From: Amoebophrya sp. A120
Taxonomy: Eukaryota; Sar; Dinophyceae; Syndiniales; Amoebophryaceae
Assembly (NCBI GenBank): GCA_905178155.1
Contig: CAJINV010000018.1
Span: forward strand, 662,609 to 726,608
DNA length: 64,000 bases
Reading direction: 5' to 3'
Positions 1 through 12,199 of this stretch are shown one piece after another. Each line of letters opens with the position of its first letter. Positions within the stretch are counted from its first letter, which is position 1. The translations under genes were made by a program, and so were the position numbers. The notes under the pieces were generated by a model. It was not told the DNA's origin. It saw only the letters and a list, made by a program, of their open reading frames with translations, and did no database searches.

Positions 1-2684
1 CCCACGCAATCAATTTTGCAGCTTTTGCCGGATTTTCCGGCATTTGTGTTGGTAAAATCGATTTGCGACCACGCGCGGATTGTGTGGCCCCGCCCGAGGA
101 TAGGGCATCTTTGAGAAGCGTACCGGAAGGGTGCGCACAAAATCGAATCTGTCCGCGAGTACTCACAAAAGCGATTTTGTGAGCACCGCCCGCCGGGCGG
201 AATATGACAACCCGGCGTCCCCAACCCGGCTGCGGGAATCTTTCTGACAGCCCGGATGCTCCAGGGTGGGGCCTAACGCCTCAGGACACCGGCAAAAACT
301 GCCGCGAGACCGAGTTGGCGCATTCTCGAGCTTCGAGAACGCGGGCAACCGACTTCGTTTCGCGCTACTTTGCTTCGCTTGTGGACGTTAGCAGCCGCGG
401 CACAAAGTCGATTTTTTGCGGCGTGCCTGGATTTTTTGCGGATTTTTTTCCGATTTTCTTAACATTTTTGAAGTCGGTCCAAATCAGTACTAAGTTGTCA
501 GAACAAAACATCAATTGACATCATCAACCCCCCAGCAAGAAGCATGACACATTCTCATTCAACTTCGTCTTCAGCATTCAGCTTCATATAAAAAATGCGT
601 GGAGATGGAGAAAAATTTGCAATGCGTAGGTTGCTCCACTCTTCTTCTGTCGACCTCCACATACCTCATTTGTGATGTGTAAAGATTAGTACGCTAGAAG
701 AGGACAACAGCGTGAATGGAGACTCAATGTCAATAGCAATATTGTCGAGTTCTCCAAAAAATCGTCACATGACATAGATGTTGTAGCATCACAGATGAAA
801 CGCACACAAACGAACGTATAACATACTTTGGCAATTGGAAGTCTTCTGATTTCGGCAATCCCTCTACTCCCCTGCAGCTAGCTGACCGAGCGAGTTGTCT
901 TCGGAGTGGGACGGAGGCAGTATGACGTGCGACAACCTCCTGCTCCTGTTGTACGACTAGTGCCCCCCTCGTCCCTCGCATTCGTGATTTGATCTTTATG
1001 TCTCGATCATGAACGTGTGAGCGGGGAGAGGCTGTTGGACGCCCTTCTGCACCCCATGCAAAAAAGCAACACAGCAGCCAATGTTGGCCCGCCGTGGTGG
1101 AGGTCAACACCTGAGTGATGCAAAAGCAAGAAGCTGCGGCACCCTTTATTTTCGACGCAGCACGACTACTTCTCGTTAGAGTTAGTAGTACTAGTACAAA
1201 GAATGAAGCTACATCTACTTCATGAAACATCTCATCCGCGGCAGGAGAGGGGCGCTCTACTTACAACAAGCAGGAGGATTCTTCTGATGTCACGTTTGAT
1301 ATTCCAGCGTGGCGTTAGTTTTATCGATGCCCGCTAGTAGCACATCCATGTGCGGGTTGCCGCTCAGATCCTTCTTCGGCGGCATTTTGGCGGATGGTGA
1401 CGGCGGATGTGCTCGTAGAAGACGGACGAGATGTGGCTGTCGCTGCTATTTTGTGGTGCAGAAAGTAGTAGATGCAGCACAAGGCGCCTCTGTGGAGAAG
1501 TCAATTCACCTTGTCCTCCTGATCCGCGTCGACGTCGCGCTGTGGTGCGCCGTCGTGGTCGTGTGGTGGAGGTTGTAGTACGCAGATTTTTTCTTTCTTG
1601 ATTTTATGTCTTGTACCTACTTCTTTCTGGTTGTGATCTCCTCTGTTTCGTACATCAAGCTTCGACACACCAATATAAATATTTCGTCGTGCTGACCAGC
1701 CTTACGTTGAAGCTGAGTGACCCTTGACCAAATTAATACAACATGAGCATCATCCCGCGGCCCAATTCGTGCACGAAAAAAAAACTAGTTTTATTTTTTG
1801 CCAGCACAGAAATCATCTATATCTTTCATCCTGTGCGGTCCCCTAAACTGGAATAGCATGCGAAGAATCTCGCTGCACAAGACCCAAAGTCGTAGCTGTT
1901 GAAACAACACGAGCTGGTAGAAGTCTCCTCGTAGTTACGTCAGTTTTTAGTTCCGTCTTCAAGACAATACGAACTTCACATCTTCGACAACGATTACGAT
2001 GGGATGGGCATGGGCTAGTACATCGAGTAGACGCAAACAAAGCAGCAGCTCTTCTCATCTCCGTGCCACGACGATCGACGACGACCATCCGCATAACAAC
2101 TACAACAGCGGGTCGAATCTAACGAGAACAGTACGGATCTTCTTAAGTTGTCAGGAGTGACGAGTAGCGTCATTCGTTGTTCTACTACTTACCCCCCGAA
2201 ACAAGGACCCCCTGCAACAGATCAGCCGTGCTTCACCGGAGGGATGAAAGGGACGACAACTTACCTTTTATTCGTGATTCGTATTCCAAAGAACTTCTCT
2301 ACTAGTTGATGCTGCAACTACGTAGTTGTCCAGGTGGGTCATGCGGATTATGATCAGAGCAGTGCACAACTAGTACTGGAAAACGACTTCTATCGGCATA
2401 ATTTCCACCCCTTGGTTTCGGTTTGAATGTTCTTGGTTAGGATATAATTTTTGTTTGGTTACGTACTACACGTCGACAAAGAATATCAACGAGTTAAATA
2501 ACTTAGACCCTTTGTCTTTACTCATTCGATACTGTGAAAATAGGTGTTATAAGGTTGCCCCTTGTAATATTTCTAAGTGTTGCCGCGGGTCGTGGAAGGT
2601 GGAGCGCGCAGCTCGCTTCTCGCAGATTCCTCCTTGTCTTCGTTTGTAAAAACATTCTTGAAGCTCCTGCTGATGCTCTTACAC
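1..2684. other. No supported gene; AT-rich repetitive start
   Basis: I see no convincing coding exon here. The first 500 bases contain several short runs related to AAAATCGATTTTGCG and TTTTTGCGGATTTTT and read like degenerate repeat sequence. The remainder holds only short open frames without recognisable motifs or element-type introns. Confidence 0.4.
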
Positions 2685-3260
2685 CTACTCGAGCACGCAG
2701 CCTTTAAAAAATTCAAAATTTATTTTATTCTTCCTTGCAGTTGTACTACTGTGCTGTAAGCGGATCAAGATCATCAAGACCACAAATATAATACTGGCAC
2801 GTGGTAGTACTTCCTGCTTCGACTTCATGACATATCCACTGCAAACGCCCATTGCACGCATTGGGTTTGGGTATGCCGCGAAATTAGGTTCACCTACGCC
2901 TCCAGCTTCGAGTATGAAGAAGTCAAATGGGAGAGCGTCGCCAAGAACTTGGAAATACAAAGAAAGACCATGAACATGACCAACTGCCTCTGGCGCCTCA
3001 CAGCACGAAATCGATGTGAGTATCTTCATCATTTGTCAAATAGAAATACTGACTGTCGTACTTTATTTGCAGGTGAACAAGGACAAGCATCAGCATGCAC
3101 ATACAGTCAATTGGTCTGAAGAGCATTTCCATGCCGACGGTTCTCCCTCCGACTCTTCCATACCGGAACCAGCGCGGCAGTGTGGATGTGTCAGGTTTGA
3201 AATCGTCAAAGTTGAAATAGTTTGTCATGCATAAAACAGATACCAGTCGGAAGCCCACTT
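2685..3260 (-). CDS. Unassigned minus-strand exon cluster
   Basis: Two minus-strand stretches look protein-like. One, at about 2790-3000, reads as a mixed hydrophobic segment containing GHVHGLSLYFQVLGD and later AAYPNPMRAMGVCSGYVM. The other, at about 3040-3180, lies directly beside an IE-1 element (3181-3488) whose removal joins it to sequence beyond 3489. I do not recognise the family and cannot fix start, end or phase. It lies downstream of the methyltransferase-like gene on the same strand and could be a separate gene or distal exons of a longer one. No function is proposed. Confidence 0.3.
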
Positions 3261-3488
3261 ATCAAGCGCCGCATGACAAATTTTCCGAGCACCGGAATCC
3301 AATTTGTCATGCTGTTTGGGCACAGAAGACTGCTTTTGTCATGCTCTTTTAGCAGCTCTCTTTCAAACCCTAAATAGGCTCACAATCTGCCTCACTTGCC
3401 ATCCCGGCAAGACAGGCACTCCATGCCTTGCATTTTATGCATGACAAATCATTTCAACTTTGACGATTTCAATCCTGACGCTTCCATA
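3181..3488. mobile_element. IE-1 introner element, TSD GGCAG
   Basis: Both ends carry the IE-1 inverted repeat (TGTGGATGTGTCAGG at the left, TATGGAAGCGTCAGG on the reverse strand at the right), continuing inward for over 50 bp with few mismatches. The 5-bp direct repeat GGCAG lies at 3176-3180 and 3489-3493. The interior repeats GCATGACAAA and TTTGTCATGC. Confidence 0.85.
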
Positions 3489-4164
3489 GGCAGTGTGGCC
3501 GGCGTAGTAGTCGCAAGCCTATCCCGATGAAATGAGATAAATGCGTTGTTTTTCTTTCCACGTATGAAGATTTCTATGACTACGCAGCGAGCTTTTCATG
3601 CACGTGCTCAATAAACGACGTTCCTGAGACCACTCTTTCGTCTTTGCGTTGAATCGACACTAAACTTCTACCCTACAAGTACAAGCTCCGACATCGTACT
3701 CCTACTCATGCATCATGCGCATGATGTTGATCGATGACCACATAAAAAAGAATTGCAATTCCTTATTCCATTTTCATCAGGATAGGGTGTCCGGTGCCTT
3801 GATGTCGAAGGTTGTGAAGCTGTGTATAGCCGCTTCAACTCTGGAACATCAATCTGAATCTTATGATCTTTTTGTTTTGTATTTTTACCGAAGCAAGAAA
3901 AAGAATGTTTCGGTCTTGCATACAGGCCAAACAGGGTGGAAAAGCGTAAGCTACTTCTTCTGCAAGGAGCTTTGTATGCGTATCTAAGACTCGGTAGGAT
4001 TGACCATACTTCTTTCAGACAACTTGATACCCAAGGCAGAGATATCGTACTTGTGCAAGTTTCTTGTCATACTGAGAAGACGAGGACCCGTGAGTCGGGG
4101 TCGTCGGCACCACTTCTACCATCCACGACCACATCCGCTGATGAAATGGACCATTTCATCAGAT

Positions 4165-7100
4165 TCAGACTGTTCCAGCTGAGCACGCCGTACTGTAGGA
4201 CGGGTATCCGCACTTTTGGATGTAGGGGACCTGGTGTTGTACTTCTTTGTTCCTCAGAATCAGACAACTACCTTCGATGTCGTTGTGCGTGTTTTCGAAT
4301 AATCTTCCCAGAAAAATTTGCATTTTTAGATCGACGAACAAGTTAGTAGAGCATCTTCTATCACGCTTCCTTCGTCGAAGATGTTGATCAAGTTGAAACA
4401 TAAAGATATTACACATGCAAAAACACATCAAACCTGCGTCTGTTCCCACAAATCCTCCCACTTTTCATGTCGCCCCTTCGATTATGCTACGAAACTCATC
4501 TTCTTGAAATGAGCAGGCTGCCAAGTCAAGACAATATAATACACAAAAAAATCGAGACAAAGTAAATTATAGCGAGGGCAAGTCCAATGCTGCGCCGATC
4601 TTTGGTCCACCTGCTGAAGCTTGACTTGTCTTGACACAAGCTGCACGTTGAACAGCCATCTTCAGGTGGCAGCACGACAAGGACCAGGAACTGATGGATC
4701 ATCATCATACATTCAAGTGGTATCTTACAAGTAACATCAAAGTGGTCGGTTTTCATCTTATGCTAAGAAAACAGCAGCTACGTCGTGTCTGAGAAGATTA
4801 ACTTGTTTCTTTCTATGTCGTATCAAAACTCCGATGCTGGTGAGGTTGCAGTAGGTCAGAATTCCGCCTGGCTTGAGCTTGGACTTGACCTTGCCGATGA
4901 ACTCGAATTGGTGCGCTATCAATCAGAAAAGCGTTTTCGTTACTAGCGGTGTTCTTTTCGCAGATTGCGGTCAGGTCGTGGCATAACTGATTCCATTTTC
5001 CTATCACGACGCAGCAGGCTGTGAATAAATGCAGGCTGCATCGTGCTGTAGATGGACTCTAGTTTTTGGTAATGGTTCTTTTGCTTTTGCATGCGTTTTT
5101 GCATCACAAATTCTGTTCGACGTTATTCAACCTCAGCGTGCACTTTTCTGTGTGATATGCGTGTGCTGCTCCTCGGCATTCAGCGGGTAGGGGTCATACC
5201 TAAATTGTGAATGTGTATGTGATTGAGTTCTTGTTCGCGACGAGGAGCATTAGTACATGCGCTTTTGAAATCTTCGGCAAAACCAAAAGAGCCTGAATGT
5301 TGCTACCATGGGTGAGGTCACGATACGCCGCAACATCAAGAACAAACAAAACAAATCAGTACAGCACTCCGTCCAGGTAGCCTTCGGGCAATTCCGCCAC
5401 TTTGTCTTGCCACAGAACGTATCAAGCGGAGACGTGGTTGTCGAGGCAGCAAGGTTCTTCTCAGGGAAACAATGCGTATCAAGGAAGAGAATAAGAACGT
5501 ACTTAGAACAAAGCGAGTGGTTTTCATGATCATCCTCGTCTTCCGATTGTTCGCAGCGCCAGCCTTTCGACCGAAAATCGTCTTCATCGTTGCATGCAGA
5601 TTTTCTTTCTTTCTTCTGGTTCTGCCTACCCCTACAAAAAAATCGAGCAAAAGGCATGATTCACGGTGCACATATTGCGACGACGTTGGTTCCGACAATT
5701 AAGCACATTTTATTTCCACTTTTTCCTGAAAGAACCGTCACCGTGCAACCCCCACAACTAGTTCTTTGCAGTGCGTAGTCCGTGCAAAAACGTTATCAAA
5801 TGCAAAAGTGTCTGAGTCTGGAAGAATGCATGTCTGTCATGCTTGTCTGGCATGACTCTTAAATCTGTCATGCACGTTGCCCACGAGCCTCACTTTTCTG
5901 TCATGCTGGGCCAGCAGCACTTGTGGCCTCATCATGATACGCCACCCAGCGTCACAAATTTCCAGACCCAGACACTTTTGCATTTGATAAACGTCACCTT
6001 GTGCGGTTTGTCCTTGGCCCACTCCTGTCCACGCTTGATGACGTCGGCGTTCGCCTCAATTATTATGTGCTCCTCGATGTCGCTATCCCTAGAAAAAAGA
6101 CAATCCCAGTCAGCCAATGTCATACATTTACCACGTTGTACTAAAACATCGAGTTGTAGTACTTGAGTCTGCAGCTTCTGCTTCTGCTTCTGTCTTCATG
6201 CAAAGCCAAATGTACGTGGGTGTAGTGAGTCATATTTTTCTCAGTGGATAGTCGTATCGCTGGACGGCAGAGGCAGAGAGACTGTAATATTTTTACGGTA
6301 ATTTTTTCTAATATCCATTTTCTTTACGTTTTATTTTCATTTTTCGTGTACAACTTACTTAAACCATTCTTTAATATCCACGCAGCGACGACATACAGTT
6401 TCATCCTTCTCCATCTCGTAGTGATTATCGCCACAACAACGGAGCTGCAAGGAAGTCGCTTTCTAACCTTTATTTCAAACTCAAAAAAAAAAAAAACGGA
6501 AAGAGTTGCGATTTGTCCTCTATCATTTCAGCAAATCGCAATCGTCCTTGTGTTAATTTGTACTATGATCGTGCACTGTGCTAACTTGTGCGGGAGGACG
6601 ACTCTCTACAAGTACTTTCTGAAAAAATAAGAAACGCATAGTTCATCTTACCCGAGTCCAAAGCCGACCTCGAGGACTTTTCCGCCCTTCTGTATCACAA
6701 GAAAAAGTGTTAACGTTAACGGAATTTGCGATGCAGGAATGCATCAGAAAAGGTGCCCAAATTTGTATTGCGTAGCATGTATGGAAGGCAAAATGTGTAA
6801 TGCATGACTGCCATCTGTGAAAACCGGTAACGTTAAGACTTTTTTGTTTGATATTCTGCGTGGCCACTTCCGCGAGTTTCTCCATGTACGGTTTTTCTTA
6901 TGACAGTGCACATTATAGCTCCCTCCCTCCCGGCTCATTTGTTGTAGAAGGGCATGAACAGCAGCAATTATAGAAACGCGAACGCTGCCAGCATGGAGTT
7001 TGTGCATGACAAGTTGCTACGCTGCAGACTGTTGAACCACTTGCCCTGTCCTCGGGATTTGTCATACGTACTGTAGAACGGCAACTGCTGAACTTGGGAT

Positions 7101-7641
7101 TTTGCATGACAAGTAAAAGCGAGAGGGGGAGTAGTTCTGCACCGGCATATTTCCCACTGCTCCATCACCGGATGTCCGTCGATGAAGAGCACCTCTTATG
7201 GACGTGCAAATCATATGTCTGGGTCTGGAACAAGATGATTGGGGGCGTTGGTCATGCAGCTTTTGCATTTTGATTTTTGCCCGCGATGTCGGTGATGCAT
7301 GCTCTCGTCGCAGTACAGGGTTCGCGGCGAAGAAGTTTGCCAATACCTATCCTACATGGGTGGAGATACCTTGTCCGGATGAAAAAAAATATAATAAACT
7401 GACAGCTTTTTTAGTAGTTGGTGCTCACGCGGCACTTGTACATGTTTCTGCATGATCGAACGTTAGAGTTACCATCACAAGGTCCATCCTTTTTCTTTAT
7501 CTTTCCAGACCCAGGCATATAATTTGCAGTGGATACCTCTCCTCTCCCATCCTCTTCGACGTGATAGTCGGCTTTCAGCCCATTCCAATCGCTATCCTGT
7601 GCAAAAGTCTCGCACTTCTCGTAGTACTTGTAATCGCATTC
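4165..7641 (-). CDS. Guanidinoacetate N-methyltransferase-like enzyme, multi-exon
   Basis: The spliced minus-strand reading follows the guanidinoacetate N-methyltransferase fold, a class I SAM methyltransferase that makes creatine in animals. Visible blocks in order are GHPVMEQWE, KPYMEKLAEVATQ, KGGKVLEVGFGLG (SAM-binding motif I), DIEEHIIIEANADV, GYLDGVLYDPYPL and LKPGGILTYCNLTS, all in the expected order. Exons lie near 7541-7641, 7150-7196, 6854-6898, 6652-6692, 5990-6088, 5778-5793 (a micro-exon), 5363-5419, 5158-5199 and 4849-4916, then weaker C-terminal exons to about 4165. Introns 5200-5362 and the one after 6652 have GT donors; most others are introner elements. The first ATG and the end are unresolved, and a short block after motif I may sit in an exon I missed. 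The substrate is inferred from family resemblance; a related guanidino or arginine methyltransferase is possible. Confidence 0.8.
4917..5157. mobile_element. IE-5-like introner, TSD TGCGC/TGCGT
   Basis: The ends read TATCAATCAGAAAAG and, on the reverse strand, TATCACACAGAAAAG. Direct repeats TGCGC (4912-4916) and TGCGT (5158-5162) differ by one base. Removal joins the DPYPL exon to HQFEFIGK in frame, as in the methyltransferase family. Confidence 0.75.
5420..5777. mobile_element. Introner-like intron, weak TIR, TSD GAACG/GTCCG
   Basis: This intron starts with TAT (5420) and ends in GTA (5777); the flanks match at three of five bases. Its terminal repeats are poorly conserved, so family assignment is open. 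Removal restores the frame from VTFLH to LWQDKVAELPEG. Confidence 0.5.
5794..5989. mobile_element. IE-3 introner, perfect TSD AACGT
   Basis: TIRs begin TATCAAATGCAAAAGTGTCT on both strands and continue into a TCTGG box. AACGT is repeated exactly at 5789-5793 and 5990-5994. In the methyltransferase gene, removal restores the conserved HKVTF segment. Confidence 0.9.
6693..6853. mobile_element. IE-5 introner, perfect TSD TTCTG
   Basis: The ends read TATCACAAGAAAAAGTGTTA and, on the reverse strand, TATCAAACAAAAAAGTCTTA, each running into AACGTTA. TTCTG is repeated exactly at 6688-6692 and 6854-6858. Removal fuses VATQ to KGGKVLEVGFG in frame. Confidence 0.9.
6899..7149. mobile_element. Introner element, TSD TTTCT/TTTCC
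   Basis: Ends TATGACAGTGCA and, on the reverse strand, TATGCCGGTGCA form a short TIR that fits none of the six main families well. Direct repeats differ by one base. Removal gives VMEQWEKPYMEK, the expected family sequence; the frame requires keeping at least the first base of the coding-sense upstream TSD copy, so the splice falls inside the repeat. Confidence 0.75.
7197..7535. mobile_element. IE-3 introner, perfect TSD CCTCT
   Basis: TIRs carry the IE-3 GTGCAAAT and CTGGGTCTGGAA boxes on both ends. CCTCT is repeated exactly at 7192-7196 and 7536-7540. This is one of the few copies where a GT-AG intron can be drawn within the TSD ambiguity. Removal joins EEDGRGE to VLFIDGHP. Confidence 0.9.
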
Positions 7642-9686
7642 CTGCAAGACAAGTCTTAATCTCCTTTCGCTTTCCAAGCTATAGCTAAGTCACGTACCTC
7701 TTGCTTGTCATGGGCTACGTACAAGGAGAGCTCTATACTTCTGCAATTACTTCTAGTACCACGCACGAGAGACCACTTTGTTTGTCATTCATAGTCGGCG
7801 TGCTTGCTGTCTTCCTTGAGACCGTGGTACCCGGTTTCAGGAGCGGTGGCCACCATCTTGTCACGTCGTGCTCGTGTTTATGATCTCACTGCAGTAGTAG
7901 AGCGCTGTAGAAATTGAATTCCTTTTTTCTCTCCTGAAAGAAGACAGACGAAGATGCTCGTCACATCATCAGCAGGCTGACCGCGGCGTAGCACAAAGCC
8001 TTCAAGCCGATGAGGTGGATAGCACTAGCTAGTAGTACAGAAGATGAACGAGAAAACAAGTAATAGTATATGCTCAATGCAGAATACTTGCTGGCAGGCT
8101 AGGCTCAGTCCTCGGGTGAAAACAAAGTAACTCCGAGGTTTATTAGGTTACAGAGACTGATAAATCTTCAATGTAGTGGATGTTGACTTTTATTAGCATT
8201 TCATTAGAGTTGTGCGTATATGATCTACAGCTACAGGAGTTTAAACATAATTAATCCCTCTCGCCCTCTGTCTCCACCCTCATCTAATGTTGTGGATAGT
8301 AACAGAGCCAGAGTCCCTCGTCACTCGCTTCTCTCTACTCTATGGAGGTTGTTGATGAGCTCGCAGAAACAAGCGAGGACTGCGAGTGCGCCTACAGATC
8401 ACGACATGCACAGGCTGCAGCAGGACAAGGAAAATCATGATGAGGTTCACTGCATGTGATTCTGATTCTGAACAACTGACAGCGCCAAAATAAGGAAAAA
8501 CGCAAAGACTGTAGAAAATATCGACGTCTGGTTCTTCACCTCCAAGCTCTTCGATTTCGTTGCATTTTTCCATGACATTATCTCTAGCAAGAGGCGCCTG
8601 GTGGTCCCCGCCCCATGCGGCTGCGGGCCACATTCATGCTAGTTGTGGAGGTAATAAACAAAGAAACGAACTGCTTTTGCAGCTCGGTGTTCTTGTTAAG
8701 AATAAACAGACTTGCAGCGAGGTCAAGAACCCCTCGTCGCTCGGTGTTGTCGTCGTTTTGAAATCTAAATCTTCGATATCTCCACTATGTCAAAATATTT
8801 TAGCCCTTAGTCGATTCTTGTCTACGTTGTTTCGTCGTTATTTCTCGTAGTTGGGTTTGCAAGAGAAGATGGAATAAATGCTTAAAATTACAAGCTTTTG
8901 CTTTTTACTGTAGAAAGAAATTATGTCCTCGCTCGCTACTAAATATTTGACTAGAATGAACGTGCTTTCGCTACTCGATTGAGATTCAAATGGGTCGGCG
9001 TCAAAAATTGAAAAAAGCAAAACCAAAATGAACAAAAATGAAAAATGCGTAATTGGTGTATCGTAATGTGTACCTGAATTGTGTAAAAATAAAATGTGAA
9101 TGTGTATGTAATACGGACAACAAAAGTGATCAAATTCAAATTGTGTATGATAGCGTTAAAGTAAGAATGTTATGGTAAATGTTAGAATCGTGATGGGAAA
9201 CAAGAAAAACTCCGAGCGCGGTGGGGGACCATTCACGGCCGAGGGCCACAATTTGATCGTCCACACTACAACTGGAGTACGAGGTGAACGGGTGACGGGG
9301 CGAGGCCCCATGGAATGTTGTTAGATGAGTCTACGTATAAAAAAGTTGTAGTGGTGTTGTAGTTGGACCACCGCGAATTCCTGCGCGCATACAAGCAGCG
9401 CAAGTGTTTGTCTTCGATTCGCACAGAATTATGACTTGTAGAAGATGATAAGAAGTAAACTGGCAGCAAAATAAAACAATTTATGTATGAACAAATAAAT
9501 CGAAGATAGTGCCGATCATACAACAGCTCCTTGGCCACACGGCACCTGGAAGCATCGCGTGCGAGGTGCGGCGGCGCGGACTGCAGAAAGTCACGAGGGA
9601 TATGTTTTTTTGCGATGTTGATTTCCTACTCCTAAGAACTGCCAGTAATGCAATCGCTATCGCAGCACGACCACTGCGCTTTGTAC
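7642..9686. other. No supported gene
   Basis: Only short open frames without recognised motifs occur here. The 5' exon and promoter of the methyltransferase-like gene should lie in the first few hundred bases. I found no element-type TIR pair in this stretch. Confidence 0.4.
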
Positions 9687-12199
9687 TTATCCCGATGTGG
9701 AGGTTCCTGGCCGGAGCCCTTCGCCCCCGTGGTTGTCGATCTCGATCTGCTCATCGTCCTGCAGGATCATGGCGAAATTCCAATACCGCTGCAGCGTCGC
9801 CCTGACTCGAAACCAAACGCTCTGACGTATCATTTGTAAAAACGTCCCCACCCCAGAGTTGTCATGCAGATGTGCAATGACAGGAACAGTTGTAATGGGC
9901 ATCTCCATGAGAGGAATTTCTAGTCGTGTTTTGGCATTTGTAATGCTGCAACCAGGATAATCAGATGGATTTCTGATGCGTTTGCCCTTGCTAACCTGCA
10001 CTACACTACGGACTGCAACTTGTGATGCATGAGTCCCAAAAATTCCAGGTTTGTGTTGCAAAATCCCCATCTTGTTGACTATGGGGTGGGGACGATTCTA
10101 CTCAGGATATGACGTCCTGCGGTGCTGCTGGTCTCGCAACGCAGCAAGAACGCCTGCAACACAGTATGAAAGCCTCAGGTTGGAAATCCTCAAAGTGAAA
10201 ATAATTTGTAATGCAAAAAAACGACGCCAGTTGGAGCACCATTTATAGTCGGCGCATGACAAAAATTTCCCGGGCACTCAAAACGTGTTTGTCATGCTAG
10301 TTAGGCAAAGTGGTGCCCTTCTCTCATGCTAATCAGCAGCCCAATTCTGAACCCGTAGAAGCATCGTAGTCGGCCTCCAGTGCGTTCTCTGCAATACAGT
10401 CTTTTTGGTGTCGCATTTCATGCATCACAAATTATTGATAATCTGATTCGAACCGAAGCCAATTATTTCCACTTTGAGGATTTCCATTCTGAGGGTGTCA
10501 TACACAGCCTGCTCCTCGTCCTCGTTTTCGGTGTCGCTCGCGGCTCCGTACTCGTAGTGAGTCTCAGTCGGCGGGCCATTTGATGTTCCAGCAGTGGTCC
10601 TCAGGCCGTAGCGACGCAGCTGATCACCTTCTGCATGAAAATGGCCGGCGGCGGCGCCTCCGTGGGGTAGATGATGTTGCGACGCCGGATAACGCTCAAC
10701 AACATCTCCATGCAGATGATCATGCTGGGGATATCCTGTGCAAAAGTATCGCACTCGTACGCGTTTTTATGCATTATAAATGTCTTTACTAAAGCAAATC
10801 CGCATTACTACAAATTGAATTTGTAATGCTAAATGATTTTGTAATGCAATTTACACTAGTACGATACTTTTGCAGTTCATAGAGGAGCATCTTCACCAAC
10901 TCGACCGTACCGGCTGAACAGCAGCGCGCCTTCGTGTAGCGCGACGTTGCGGTCGTGAAGATGCTGAGCATCATAATATCCTCAGTAAAAACGTCCCCCT
11001 GTCAGAGCCAAGATGGGGATTTTGCAACACAAACCTTAGAAGTTTTGGTGGTCACGCATGACAAATTTCAACTCGTACGGTAGTGCAGGTTAGTGTGGAC
11101 AGCGACAGCCGCATTACAAACCCCTTTTATCTTCCTGTTTACAGCATTACAAATTTTAGAACATGATTGGAAATCATGCCTATGATGGATATGCGCATCA
11201 CAAATGTTCCTGTCATTGGAAATCAGCATGACAACTCCGGGGTCGTGGGGACGTCTTTACACAGGGTACATGAGGGGGACCTTCGTCGTCCGATATTTGC
11301 ACCAACGTTTGCTGTTCAGTTTCATCGGGCCCGCTTTGGCTTTGCTCCGGCAGCTCCAGCTGGAGGTGGTGCTGCAGCAATGAATCCCGCTTGTGCTCCT
11401 GGCGAAGATCTGTCTTTCCTTTTCGCGGCATCAGCGATGTCGACCCCGGCTCGTCCTCGGCAACATTGTTTATCATTCTGATCGGCAATAAATCATAAAG
11501 CGATTGACCTTGTTCGCTCTCCTGTCCCGTTCCGCATTCTTGTTGCGCTTCGGGATCAACCACGCGGAGTGGGTGCTGGAGAGCATGATTTTCGTCGCCG
11601 GTGTTTCTGGCGCCCCCGTCGAACAGCAGCCGTATTCTTGTCGGGTGAAAAAGTTTCGCGGCAAAGGAAAATCTGCGCGCTAGCACGGAGGTCCAGGCCG
11701 CCGGGGTCGCTTGCAGGTTCTGCAGTAATATGCAGAAAGATCCTGCTTCTTGTGTGGAAAAAGAAGGGTCTTCAGGATGATCTTCGGCCCGTCCTTGTCC
11801 TTCGCAAGTAGTTATGCCCAGCACAGCGTGTCCGTCTCCAGCTGTTGCGGCAGCGCAATCGCCAGGATTTGTCGCACCTTCGTCGTGTACTGTCAGCCCA
11901 GCCTCAGCATCATACTCATACTTGCTCCGTTCCAGTTGCAGTTGCACTCGCGCGCCCTGCATATCATACCCTTTTCCAGTTGTTTCGCCCCCTTCTTCCT
12001 CGGAACTAGACGTGGAAACGGAGTCCGCGCGGCGTCTTGCCCGGGGAAAATAATCGGTCCGGCCCTCGCCCTCCGCAGACGACGAATTTCTGCTGCCACA
12101 GGTAAAGAACTTGCTGCGGCAAGAATTATTTGAGCCAGCTCGGCGTCTTCTGTTCGGGCTGGCCCAACAGAAACACCGGAGAAAGATGAGGAAGGCCAA
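9687..12199 (-). CDS. Unknown protein, five exons split by four introners
   Basis: One minus-strand frame stays open across about 500 codons once four elements are removed. Exons are about 11269-12199, 10882-10976, 10503-10731, 10110-10164 and 9687-9827. The long first exon is rich in Glu, Gln and Ser and includes an acidic stretch near its end (ISDDEGPP). The last exon ends WFRVRATLQRYWNFAMI then a polar tail. The upstream end at 12199 has no ATG, so the true start is further upstream or in another exon. I do not recognise a family. The frame is supported because all four removals keep it open, while the other two frames hit stops. The His-rich middle exon is unusual and leaves some doubt. 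Confidence 0.6.
9828..10109. mobile_element. IE-4 introner, perfect TSD TGACG
   Basis: The left end reads TATCATTTGTAAAAACGTCC and the right end, on the reverse strand, TATCCTGAGTAGAATCGTCC, both followed by CCACCCC. TGACG is repeated exactly at 9823-9827 and 10110-10114. Confidence 0.9.
10165..10502. mobile_element. IE-1 introner, perfect TSD CACAG
   Basis: The left end TATGAAAGCCTCAGGTTGG and the right end (reverse strand TATGACACCCTCAGAATGG) continue as an inverted repeat for about 50 bp. CACAG is repeated exactly at 10160-10164 and 10503-10507. Confidence 0.9.
10732..10881. mobile_element. IE-2 introner, TSD GGGGA/GAGGA
   Basis: Ends TATCCTGTGCAAAAGTATCG and, on the reverse strand, TATGAACTGCAAAAGTATCG. 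The flanking 5-mers differ by one base. The copy is 150 bp, the typical size of this family. Confidence 0.85.
10977..11268. mobile_element. IE-4 introner, TSD CATAA/CATGA
   Basis: The left end is TATCCTCAGTAAAAACGTCC. The right end on the reverse strand is TACCCTGTGTAAAGACGTCC, with TAC in place of TAT. Flanking 5-mers differ by one base. Confidence 0.8.

Noticed and set aside
10503-10976. A second minus-strand frame reading SMIICMEMLLSVIRRRNIIY, reminiscent of the ICIEM motif of TMEM184/OST-alpha membrane proteins
   Set aside because: This frame ends in a stop within the same exon, and the neighbouring exon in this frame is not hydrophobic. A different frame stays open over five exons, so the resemblance is probably chance, though the His-rich translation of the chosen frame leaves a little doubt.
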